A DNA stretch of 20,909 nucleotides from a virus, in the IMG/VR virus record IMGVR_UViG_3300007539_000285, positions 1 to 20,909 of that record. The stretch is one strand, 5' to 3'. The position numbers and the translations under genes are program-made. Below, one piece after another: positions 7,509-13,401 of the stretch; positions within the stretch are counted from its first letter, which is position 1; every line of letters starts with the position of its first letter. The notes below the pieces were generated by a model. That model was given only the letters and a program-made list of their open reading frames with translations, did no database searches and had not been told where the DNA came from.

Positions 7509-7582
7509 TACACCTGACAGGATTCGAACCTGTGACCGTCTGCTTAGAAGGCAGATGCTCTATCCAGCTGAGCTACAGGTGC
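7509..7582 (-). tRNA. tRNA-Arg (anticodon TCT)
   Basis: The minus strand folds as a complete 74-base cloverleaf: acceptor GCACCTG with CAGGTGT (six Watson-Crick pairs and one G-T), U8/A9, D stem GCTC/GAGC with a GG-containing loop, anticodon stem TCTGC/GCAGA with loop CTTCTAA, variable CGGTC, T stem ACAGG/CCTGT with loop TTCGAAT, and discriminator A at 7509. The anticodon TCT reads AGA. No CCA is encoded. It lies between the HNH-like gene and the 43-residue gene, inside what is probably one transcript, so processing would release it from the mRNA. AGA is a codon that phage tRNAs often supplement. Confidence 0.95.
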
Positions 7583-7588
7583 ATAAGT

Positions 7589-7837
7589 TTATTTCCTAGT
7601 GCTGCCCTTAAGCCTTGACTTCTCCTTTCTGCCCCTATTTACTGAGGCAGGCTCTATTCTTGTAAATGTTTTTCCCCCTACTGTATAGTGATGGACGTCT
7701 TTCCCGTCTCCCTTTGAGACCTGACCGCTTCTTAGTGCGCGGCGTCTTCTGAGGTTCCTCCCTGCCCTAGCCTTCTTTGCCGATGGGCTAGAGTGGAACT
7801 TCTTGTACTCGTCTTTGTAGTCTCTCTTAAGACGCAT
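7589..7837 (-). CDS. HNH-like small protein upstream of terminase (82 aa)
   Basis: The 82-residue basic protein starts MRLKRDYKDEYKKF, has a RAGRNLRRRRALRSGQ helix and then KGDGKDVHHYT, followed by a basic tail with NRGRKEKSRLKGS. The GDG-x-D-[VI]-HH core and the RN-x-x-R-R context are those of small phage HNH proteins that, from memory, sit next to terminase genes. The usual second part of an HNH motif (a D-G/N-N stretch) is missing and replaced by VGGKTFTRIEPASV, so the nuclease may be degenerate or divergent. HNH partners of terminases assist cleavage of packaged DNA in cos phages, so its place before terminase fits. A promoter box lies five bases before the ATG. Confidence 0.65.
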   Translation of the reverse strand: MRLKRDYKDEYKKFHSSPSAKKARAGRNLRRRRALRSGQVSKGDGKDVHHYTVGGKTFTRIEPASVNRGRKEKSRLKGSTRK

Positions 7838-7841
7838 GTGA

Positions 7842-7849
7842 CAAATATA
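7842..7849 (-). promoter_or_regulatory. -7 box TATATTTG almost touching the start codon
   Basis: The minus strand reads TATATTTGTCAC then ATG of the gene at 7837. With the TAnnTTTG box ending only four bases before the ATG, transcription would begin at or next to the start codon, implying a leaderless or nearly leaderless mRNA if the box is used. Confidence 0.5.
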
Positions 7850-7856
7850 ACAACTA

Positions 7857-9008
7857 TTATCTAAATATGGTCACATGACCAGCCATATCAACAACTTTCC
7901 TTGATTCGAGGGAAGTTGCCTTGATGGTCCAGACATACACCCCATCAGGAACGTAGGTGTCAAGTTTATTTCCCAACCATATATCTGATGGTTCTACACT
8001 CCACCATACCAAACCACCCCATCTGTTGTACACTCGGCACTCCCAATCCAGCCAGCACTCACTAAGAGTAATTGGCCTCCAGTAGTCGTTGATGTTATCA
8101 TTGTTTGGGGTAAAAGTGTTAGGTACCTTGATGCATGGGTCGTTGCAATCAGGATCTTCAGGACCATAAATGCACTCCCCTTCTACACTGCAGTCGTCGC
8201 AGTAATTCAGGGCATCAAAGTCTAAGCATCCCTGATACACGCAACTCCCATCATCCTCGTTAGCGGTATCGTCATAGTTGTAGGCATTCTCATCTATACA
8301 ACCTGGGTACACGCAGCTTTGATCATCTATAGTGGCCTCTGGGTTGTAGTTAGCGGCTGCCTCATCAATGCACCCAGCATACACGCAGCTTCCATCACTA
8401 ATAGTAGCAAACTCGTCATAATTGTAGGCATTTGGATCAACACACCCATACACTACTGGCGGAGGCGGTGGATCGCACGAACCAGACAAAGAGAACTGAA
8501 TCCAGTTGTTGTATATGTCTTCATCTGGGTACGGGAATCCCCCCAAACCAGGCCCGCCAATCAAAGTCTCACTATCATTTATCTGCCAAATAGTAAGGAT
8601 AATGCATTCCTCAAAATACGACCCAATGGTCATTACGTTCTCCCAACAGTAAAGAGTCCCACTCCCAGCAAGCTCTGTATCCTCTATGATGTTAAATGTA
8701 ATCGTATCCCCAGCCTGCAGTATGTTGTCAGGACCTTCTCCAATATCAAATCCTGGAAAGTCGAGGGGGTACAGCAGATAGGCCCATTCGGCTCCAGCCG
8801 ATAGACACTGAAAAGGAGATGGGTCAAGTGGCGGGTTGAATGTCATTGCCAAAACAAACTCCCCAATGCTATCTGCCTCCGTGCCACACTGCCCACCGTT
8901 AATACCTATTGTAATGTCAGTTGAGATTGGATTGAATCCAATTATCTCCATGTCGCACTGACCCCAAGACATTAGCGGGATCAGGAACCAGATAAGTCTT
9001 TTTATCAT
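7857..9008 (-). CDS. Secreted repeat protein with T9SS type B sorting domain (383 aa)
   Basis: A signal peptide (MIKRLIWFLIPLMSWGQ) is followed by a beta-rich region (about 20-175), a Pro run, four 24-residue repeats (188-280) and a C-terminal domain (295-383). Each repeat follows GC-x-D-x-x-A-x-NY...DDGSCVY, a cysteine-containing unit frequent in secreted proteins of marine Bacteroidota. The C-terminal part has VPNTFTPNNDNINDYW, VYNRWGGLVW and PDGVYVWTIKA, the hallmark of the gliding motility-associated (CHU_C, type B) domain that targets proteins through the type IX secretion system. The gene overlaps the upstream metalloprotease by four bases (ATGA), so the two are coupled. The product should be exported to or beyond the outer membrane by the host, most likely an adhesin or surface factor (inference). 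Confidence 0.85.
   Translation of the reverse strand: MIKRLIWFLIPLMSWGQCDMEIIGFNPISTDITIGINGGQCGTEADSIGEFVLAMTFNPPLDPSPFQCLSAGAEWAYLLYPLDFPGFDIGEGPDNILQAGDTITFNIIEDTELAGSGTLYCWENVMTIGSYFEECIILTIWQINDSETLIGGPGLGGFPYPDEDIYNNWIQFSLSGSCDPPPPPVVYGCVDPNAYNYDEFATISDGSCVYAGCIDEAAANYNPEATIDDQSCVYPGCIDENAYNYDDTANEDDGSCVYQGCLDFDALNYCDDCSVEGECIYGPEDPDCNDPCIKVPNTFTPNNDNINDYWRPITLSECWLDWECRVYNRWGGLVWWSVEPSDIWLGNKLDTYVPDGVYVWTIKATSLESRKVVDMAGHVTIFR
8166..8447 (-). repeat. Four tandem 24-residue GC-D-NY-DDGSC coding repeats
   Basis: Residues 188-280 of the protein encoded at 7857-9008 contain four successive units beginning YGC, AGC, PGC and QGC. Each has a conserved Asp, Ala, Asn-Tyr and a Ser-Cys ending; the last unit is diverged, with extra cysteines (NYCDDCSVEGEC). 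The acidic DDGS segments could bind calcium, which is inference. Confidence 0.85.
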
Positions 9009-10918
9009 TGAACGAATATTTTTTTGGTTTCCTTATTGCACTTCTGAATGTAGATGCCTGGGGCCAACCCCTCTATTGGCCCTGGAACAATACGGCCAGA
9101 CATATCATAATATACAGGAATTCCAACATCACCATATCCAGAGCCATCCTGTTGCACCGCTTCTATGATTTCTGAAACCTGGAAGCTAGCCTCCGCAGTA
9201 ATCAGACAGTCGTTCTGACCGAAGTATGCCAAAAACTCAAGAAGGTCAAGAACGTTGACAATGCCGCTGCCGTCAAGATCGCCAACGCAATCTCCAACGC
9301 AGTTGTAGTCATTGATAAGTATAGCGACATCCTCCACACCAACCACACCATCATTATCGAAATCAGCAGGGCATGTGTTCGTCGATTCCGTCTCTACGCA
9401 GAACTCGAACACAAGCTCACCCCACTCCCCAGATACATCTACATCAAGCGGCTCACCGTTAATCCACATCGATATCTCACCACCGTAAGGGATACCATCA
9501 CCCCCAGCATCGTAGATAATGAAGTTGTAGCACCCATTAGGGAGACACGTCTCGTAACTCCTAGTAGTAATACCTGATGGCCAGTTCCCATCTTCGATGA
9601 CAGGGGTCTTGTCGCCCTGTGGAAGCAACACCCACTCTGTCTCTGCAGCAAAGAAGTCACTAGTAAAGTCCATCTCCCACAACGCCCCAGGCTCGTAGAC
9701 GACGCTACCGTAGGCGGTGTCGTTACCCGCGTACTGATCATTCCCAGAAAACAGCGTCACAGAGAAATCTCCCTGCAATGTCACACCTTCGAACAGCGCC
9801 TCATAGCTTTCCCCAAAAGCAATATCATGCAGCATGTAGTTATAAGACCCCGCATCACTCGTCAAAGTAACAGTAGCTGTAGGGATGGTGACTGGACCAA
9901 CCCCAGTAACAGTAACTGTGACGTCTTGTTCGGGCAGGCAAAACGGGGTGTTATAATCAACATTGGATACAGCTGCGTCGTAATCTACAGGAGGTACACA
10001 TGCAAAGTTGTTGTTCCATAAGTCATACCTCCCACCCAACAAACACTCATGCATGCGCTCTGCCTGTCCAGTGGTGTACATATCCCTACACTGCTCCCCA
10101 GTATAATCCATGTAATTCTTTATGAGAGCATCAGGACAATCTGGAAAACTGCAGAAGTTGTTCGTCGTTGTGGGCGGGGTATCACAAACCTTATCCCCCT
10201 GAGTCTCGCAGTTGGTCTCTGAAGTACACGAGAATGTGTTGGCAAACGTATGATCGATGGTCAAGTAGTGCCCAAGCTCATGCACAAACGTCTTCCCAAG
10301 GTTAAATGGGGAAACAACCATCTTGTTTGAAAGCATCACAACCCCATCTCTGCAGTCATTAGTGGGGCCTAGGTAAGCATATCCCTGAATACCCCCGCCA
10401 CCGTTATTACCCCCAATCTCCGTAACAATATAAATGTTAACGTACTTGTCTACATCCCAGCAAGCAATCTCCTTCATCTGCAAATCGTTCATCCCAGACT
10501 GAAGACTACTCGAAGCCACACCATCCTGCACATACGCTGAAATACCTGATAGGTCATGACGAGTAATTCCTGTTGTGGGATTCCCATCAGGATCACGCTG
10601 TGCCATGCAGAAGTCTATCTTCGTGTCTACCCCTTCCCCATCACCCACAGAGCCAGGAACCTTTCGGAACATATCGTTGGCCTCACCAAGCATCTCAATG
10701 ATCTGATCGTCAGTAATGTTTGCACCCTCGCCAATGGCTTGGCCAGTATGCATAATGTGAAACACTATGGGTAGCGTAACGATGTCTACATCTTCAAGGT
10801 TTGGGTCAACTCTGTCAAAACCCATGATTTTTGGGCGTGGCAGCAGGTCTGTGGCGCACTCTTGTGCATTGATGGCGCCAGAAAGGATGATGAAAAGCGA
10901 TAAAATAAGATTGCGCAT
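9005..10918 (-). CDS. Secreted M43 pappalysin-like metalloprotease with T9SS tail (637 aa)
   Basis: The start at 10918 gives a clean signal peptide (MRNLILSLFIILSGAINAQ); the longer frame would begin inside the promoter. The catalytic zinc motif is HELGHYLTIDH (213-223), followed by CDTPPTTT and CPD segments and the Met-turn NYMDYT (268-273), all typical of peptidase family M43. A beta-rich region follows (about 315-510), then two dockerin-like calcium repeats (DFDNDGVVGVED near 519 and DLDGSGIVNVLDLLEF near 547), then a short C-terminal sorting domain (DMSGRIVPG, LAPGIYIQ, KKIFVQ) of the type A T9SS family. It heads a two-gene operon with the type B cargo at 7857. Secreted proteolysis of host or environmental protein is the likely activity; its benefit to a phage is unknown. 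Confidence 0.9.
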   Translation of the reverse strand: MRNLILSLFIILSGAINAQECATDLLPRPKIMGFDRVDPNLEDVDIVTLPIVFHIMHTGQAIGEGANITDDQIIEMLGEANDMFRKVPGSVGDGEGVDTKIDFCMAQRDPDGNPTTGITRHDLSGISAYVQDGVASSSLQSGMNDLQMKEIACWDVDKYVNIYIVTEIGGNNGGGGIQGYAYLGPTNDCRDGVVMLSNKMVVSPFNLGKTFVHELGHYLTIDHTFANTFSCTSETNCETQGDKVCDTPPTTTNNFCSFPDCPDALIKNYMDYTGEQCRDMYTTGQAERMHECLLGGRYDLWNNNFACVPPVDYDAAVSNVDYNTPFCLPEQDVTVTVTGVGPVTIPTATVTLTSDAGSYNYMLHDIAFGESYEALFEGVTLQGDFSVTLFSGNDQYAGNDTAYGSVVYEPGALWEMDFTSDFFAAETEWVLLPQGDKTPVIEDGNWPSGITTRSYETCLPNGCYNFIIYDAGGDGIPYGGEISMWINGEPLDVDVSGEWGELVFEFCVETESTNTCPADFDNDGVVGVEDVAILINDYNCVGDCVGDLDGSGIVNVLDLLEFLAYFGQNDCLITAEASFQVSEIIEAVQQDGSGYGDVGIPVYYDMSGRIVPGPIEGLAPGIYIQKCNKETKKIFVQ

Positions 10919-10939
10919 AGTTTTTGGTTTGGTTCTATA

Positions 10940-10947
10940 CAAAGATA
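10940..10947 (-). promoter_or_regulatory. -7 box TATCTTTG before the metalloprotease operon
   Basis: The minus strand reads TTTGTATCTTTGTATAG, containing TATCTTTG, which matches TAnnTTTG. It ends 21 bases before the ATG at 10918. The cargo operon therefore appears to carry its own promoter, as independently expressed accessory genes in phages often do. Confidence 0.6.
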
Positions 10948-10986
10948 CAAACCACTAGGCCGCGCTATTTCGCAACAAATTCCTTG

Positions 10987-11063
10987 TCCGCGAGGTGGGA
11001 CTTGAACCCACATGTGACCAGTTACCCTTTCTACAAGGTATAAGCTTGAGGGGATACTCGCGG
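10987..11063 (-). ncRNA. tRNA-like element with non-canonical D and anticodon arms
   Basis: The 77-base minus-strand segment has a perfect 7-pair acceptor stem (CCGCGAG with CTCGCGG), U8 and A9, a perfect T stem (GTGGG/CCCAC) with canonical loop TTCAAGT, and discriminator A. The rest is irregular: the D region (TCCCCTCAAGCTTATA) lacks the GG pair and a convincing stem. The best anticodon arm is TACCT/GGGTA with an 8-base loop; GTA (Tyr) would be the nearest candidate anticodon, but it is not well framed. It begins one base after the stop codon of the gene at 11064. It may be a degenerate tRNA, a divergent tRNA, or an acceptor/T-arm mimic used for RNA processing. Confidence 0.6.
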
Positions 11064-11207
11064 TTAGTCCTCAAACTCGTCATTCCAGGACTCCTCCCAG
11101 AACTTAAAGTCTGATTTGTTCTTTTGCCACACGATGTCTTGCCAGTTACTTAGAGAATCTTTCAGCAAATCCTCCGCTATAATCTTTGACTTCTTCAATC
11201 TCTCCAT
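11064..11207 (-). CDS. Small acidic-tailed protein (47 aa) overlapping the previous gene
   Basis: An ATG at 11207, inside the end of the 96-residue gene but in another frame, opens a 47-residue frame: a basic start (MERLKKSKIIAEDLLKD), a Trp-containing middle (SNWQDIVWQKN) and an acidic end (FWEESWNDEFED). Four Trp, mostly helical, with opposite charges at the two ends: this looks like coding sequence rather than a chance frame. The overlap is 62 bases, longer than others here. The stop codon directly abuts the tRNA-like element. I recognise no family. Confidence 0.55.
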   Translation of the reverse strand: MERLKKSKIIAEDLLKDSLSNWQDIVWQKNKSDFKFWEESWNDEFED

Positions 11208-11436
11208 GGTCTCTAAGGTCTTTGATCATTTGCTCCAACCGCTGTCTCTCAACGATCAGCTCCTTGCAGTCCGTTGCTGTTTGTTTGATTGATTGCAACT
11301 CAGCTTTTCTGGCGGCACCACCAGCTTCTGGATCGACGGGCTTCTTCACCTCGTCAATCATGTTGTTTATTGCGATCTCCATGCTGGACATGAGTCGCTG
11401 CGCAGCCTCAATTGTTGTGAACTTCTTCTTCGACAT
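11146..11436 (-). CDS. Helical coiled-coil protein (96 aa), unknown function
   Basis: The product starts MSKKKFTTIEAAQRLMSSME and is almost entirely helical and charged, with a long predicted coil around KAELQSIKQTATDCKELIVE and RQRLEQMIKDLRD. No DNA-binding or enzyme motif is seen. The ATG overlaps the end of the GroES-like gene by 29 bases. Small coiled-coil proteins in phages can be small terminase subunits, scaffolds or regulators; none of these is specifically supported here, and no small terminase subunit is otherwise evident in the window. Confidence 0.65.
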   Translation of the reverse strand: MSKKKFTTIEAAQRLMSSMEIAINNMIDEVKKPVDPEAGGAARKAELQSIKQTATDCKELIVERQRLEQMIKDLRDHGEIEEVKDYSGGFAERFSK

Positions 11437-12007
11437 ACAGAAGGTCTTCAGCTCGTGTTCGGTACATCTCTACGCCATCGATTTTGATGCGGTAGTCTCT
11501 ATTTTGCTTAAACCCAACAACATCGCCAGGCTGAACGCCCATGTCGTCAGATTCGTCGCATGTGTACACAACCCTGCCCTTCGTTGGCAGCTTCTCGTTA
11601 AGCTCTACCAGCTCGATGACTTCAGACTTTTGACTTTCCTCGTCCACAGGCTCAAGCAGAGTCCATCCGCCTAAGCAACGTATCTCACCAGTCCTTTTGC
11701 TCTTGTAAGCAATGGCTTGATTCCCAATAGCTATCTCTGAGTACTTGACAAAGTAGTTGTTGTCAACCCCAGTAAGAGCCTGACCCTCTTGCATCACAAC
11801 AAGGTGGTGGAAGTACAGCGTGTCACCAACCTCAACTCCAGTGTCGTACTTAAAGGGCACAGCAACAACTGGTCCTTCAGTAACTCTGTAGTCGAATTCT
11901 GCGTTTTCGAATTTGGTCTCGATATAAAGTTCGAGGCCTGAGTCGGTAGTAATGGTGTCGTTGACTGTCTTCTCTAGCTCTACGATGAACAGATCAAATG
12001 TCTTCAC
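11408..12007 (-). CDS. GroES-like co-chaperonin with two Cpn10 domains (199 aa)
   Basis: The start is taken as the GTG at 12007 (KTFDLFIVELEKT follows), overlapping the upstream gene by 14 bases; an in-frame ATG further upstream would overlap that gene entirely. The second half reads as a full Cpn10 domain: GWTLLEPVDEES (114-125), KGRVVYTC, VQPGDVVGFKQN (158-169), IKIDGVEMYRTRAEDLLYV (174-192), matching the GroES order of LVKR, GEVVAVG, VKVGDRVLF and DGEEYLILREDDILAV. The first half repeats it: FDLFIVELEKT, VTEGPVVAVPF, VEVGDTLYFHH and NNYFVKYSEIAI. Phage co-chaperonins such as T4 gp31 adapt host GroEL for capsid folding; a tandem form is unusual. No GroEL is encoded here. Confidence 0.75.
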   Translation of the reverse strand: MKTFDLFIVELEKTVNDTITTDSGLELYIETKFENAEFDYRVTEGPVVAVPFKYDTGVEVGDTLYFHHLVVMQEGQALTGVDNNYFVKYSEIAIGNQAIAYKSKRTGEIRCLGGWTLLEPVDEESQKSEVIELVELNEKLPTKGRVVYTCDESDDMGVQPGDVVGFKQNRDYRIKIDGVEMYRTRAEDLLYVEEEVHNN

Positions 12008-12179
12008 TCTTAGGCTTATTGTATGGGAACATCTTGTTGAGCATGGCCTGGCGCTTTGCACATCCACACGGCTTGCCAGTGGCTTTTGTGTAGGCATCCA
12101 CAATGTTCTTGATTCTCGTGGCTCTGGTGATCTGATCTATCGTGTCTCCGAGCCCTTCTGGTTTTTTCTTCTCTTCCAT
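11994..12179 (-). CDS. Small protein (61 aa) with CGCAKR...LN...FPY motif
   Basis: The 61-residue product has GLGDTIDQITRATRIKNIVD, then TGKPCGCAKRQAMLNKMFPY and a short charged end. The order GLGD-x-I, K-x-x-VD, a C-x-C-x-x-R motif, LN-x-x-FPY is one I recall from small proteins in many Bacteroidota phages; function unknown. The C-G-C pair with following basic residues could bind metal or nucleic acid, which is inference. It follows the 79-residue gene by one base and overlaps the GroES-like gene by 14 bases, so all belong to one transcript. Confidence 0.75.
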   Translation of the reverse strand: MEEKKKPEGLGDTIDQITRATRIKNIVDAYTKATGKPCGCAKRQAMLNKMFPYNKPKSEDI

Positions 12180-12180
12180 A

Positions 12181-12420
12181 TCAAAAGTTTAAGTCAAATT
12201 CAATCATGCATGGCATGTTATCCACTGCCTTCCAGAGAACTTGTGATTCGTCCTCTTCTTGCAAATATATGAGATATCTTTTAGATCCGTACCTAAATAG
12301 ATGTTCATCGTCCAAAATGATGGCGCTGACCTGCCCCCTACCTGCCCTCATGCCGATGTAGTATGCCATTGCGTCCTTAGGATCTCTCCCAATAACAATC
12401 TTTCTAATGAGTCCCTCCAT
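12181..12420 (-). CDS. Conserved phage protein of unknown function (79 aa)
   Basis: The product reads MEGLIRKIVIGRDPKDAMAY followed by a Gly-containing stretch, IILDDEHLFRYGSKRYLIYL, then LWKAVDNMPCMIEFDLNF. The N-terminal IRKIVIG-x-DPK-x-AM-x-Y and the terminal IE-[FY]-[DN]-LNF are, from memory, features of a small protein common in marine Bacteroidota phages, without known function. It lies one base after the stop of the 95-residue gene and one base before the 61-residue gene. A TATATTTG-like octamer inside it (12262-12269) is part of coding sequence and not counted as a promoter. Confidence 0.7.
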   Translation of the reverse strand: MEGLIRKIVIGRDPKDAMAYYIGMRAGRGQVSAIILDDEHLFRYGSKRYLIYLQEEDESQVLWKAVDNMPCMIEFDLNF

Positions 12421-12421
12421 T

Positions 12422-12709
12422 TTAATTTAGCGATATGCCAAGACCGTCTAACAAGTCGTCGAGGTCTGGCCCGTTGTCTTTTTCAACGTATGTGTCCTGC
12501 ATAAACTCAATAAGCTCATTGAGCTCCTCTTTGTTGTGTAGATTATAGCTATATACAGCCTTCATGTTGGTCTCACCGTCTTCGTTGAGCTCAGTAACGC
12601 CAATAATCATGATTGACATGAGCCTATCCCTAAGGCCATACTCATCTACAAGATCATCCATTTCAACTGCCAGCTCTCTAATTTTGTACAAAAACTCCTC
12701 GTCTTCCAT
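12422..12709 (-). CDS. Acidic small protein (95 aa), unknown function
   Basis: The 95-residue product is very acidic, starting MEDEEFLYKIRELAVEMDDL and ending DLDDLLDGLGISLN. Between these lies a beta hairpin-like part (SIMIIGVTELNEDGETNMKA, then VYSYNLHNKEELNELIEF). No cysteines and no known catalytic motif. It heads the minus-strand cluster that runs through the co-chaperonin and ends at the tRNA-like element. It is divergent from the plus-strand gene starting 26 bases away at 12735, so the cluster promoter should lie in or near that short gap or inside the other gene, but no TAnnTTTG box is visible on the minus strand there. Confidence 0.65.
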   Translation of the reverse strand: MEDEEFLYKIRELAVEMDDLVDEYGLRDRLMSIMIIGVTELNEDGETNMKAVYSYNLHNKEELNELIEFMQDTYVEKDNGPDLDDLLDGLGISLN

Positions 12710-12734
12710 ATCTTAGCGGTTGTAAGTTAGCAAA

Positions 12735-13157
12735 ATGCCATCAAAGAAGTCCAAGAACAAGCTGTTCCGTGAGTTCTCGAAGCTCAATCAAAGGTACGTA
12801 AAAAACAATCACCTTAAGTACCTGAGAAACAACATAAATGACTTCTGCAAGAAGAACGACATCTTCGAGAGGGAGCTCATGTTTATGCTGTGGGCTTACG
12901 ACCTAGAGTTCTGGACCCTTAAGCACGCAGCGCAAGATTATGGATATCAATCCCCAGAAAAAATTGGCGAACGCATTGTATATGAGTTAGTTAACAATGG
13001 TTACATCTACAAATACTTTGACAAGCTAACGCCCTCTAAAACGTATGAAGATCACCTGTTTAGGGAGGAAACGAAATTCAACTACAGGGTTAGGTACGGA
13101 CTGACACAGAAGGCAAGGCTTCTGGTACAAAGGTTCTACAGAGAGCTTATAGATTAG
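12735..13157 (+). CDS. Winged-helix-like protein (140 aa), possible regulator
   Basis: This is an isolated plus-strand gene among minus-strand genes. The product is basic at the N-terminus (MPSKKSKNKLFREFSKLNQR), then helical, with RELMFMLWAYDLEFWTLKHA, a KIGERIVYELVNNGYIYKYF segment and a final YGLTQKARLLVQRFYREL. A recognition-helix region, then a wing, then the LT-x-x-[AG]-x-x-L-x-x-x-F-Y ending resemble MarR-type winged-helix proteins, so DNA binding is likely; the specific role is unknown. TAATTTTG at 12679-12686 fits the TAnnTTTG box 49 bases before the ATG. The last 11 bases overlap the convergent gene at 13147. Confidence 0.6.
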   Translation: MPSKKSKNKLFREFSKLNQRYVKNNHLKYLRNNINDFCKKNDIFERELMFMLWAYDLEFWTLKHAAQDYGYQSPEKIGERIVYELVNNGYIYKYFDKLTPSKTYEDHLFREETKFNYRVRYGLTQKARLLVQRFYRELID

Positions 13158-13401
13158 GCACGTCTGGGGGGGCTACATACCACTCCCCCTGCTCGTCATT
13201 TATGATTGCAAGAATCTGCTCGTGGGTGTAGTTCTGTCCAGACGAGAGCACAGGCGGGGTGGGCCCCTCCCAGCTCACAATACACTTTGTGCCGTCGTGA
13301 GACTTTCTTACTGTGTCCTTGTTGTTCTGGTTCACCTCATCAATAACTGGCAGGGTGAGATCGTCAAACAGGATTATCTGATATGTGCTTGATACCTGCA
13401 T
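13147..13401 (-). CDS. Small protein (84 aa), last gene of the endolysin/fibre operon
   Basis: The 84-residue product starts MQVSSTYQIILFDDLTLPVI and contains CIVSWEGPTPPVLSSGQNYT, then an EQILAIIND helix and a Trp/Pro-rich end (EWYVAPPDVP). The ATG overlaps the stop of the LamG gene as TAATG. No family recognised. Its position directly behind a fibre-like protein suggests a small accessory to it, such as a chaperone or a virion protein. The gene converges with and overlaps the plus-strand winged-helix gene by 11 bases. Confidence 0.6.
   Translation of the reverse strand: MQVSSTYQIILFDDLTLPVIDEVNQNNKDTVRKSHDGTKCIVSWEGPTPPVLSSGQNYTHEQILAIINDEQGEWYVAPPDVPNL

Noticed and set aside
8319-8804. 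161-residue plus-strand frame opposite the type B cargo gene
   Set aside because: Antisense to clear coding sequence with repeats; its composition follows the complement of those repeats.
12262-12269. TATATTTG octamer on the minus strand
   Set aside because: It lies within conserved coding sequence (the YLIYLQ region of the 79-residue gene). It could drive the downstream genes, but chance cannot be excluded.
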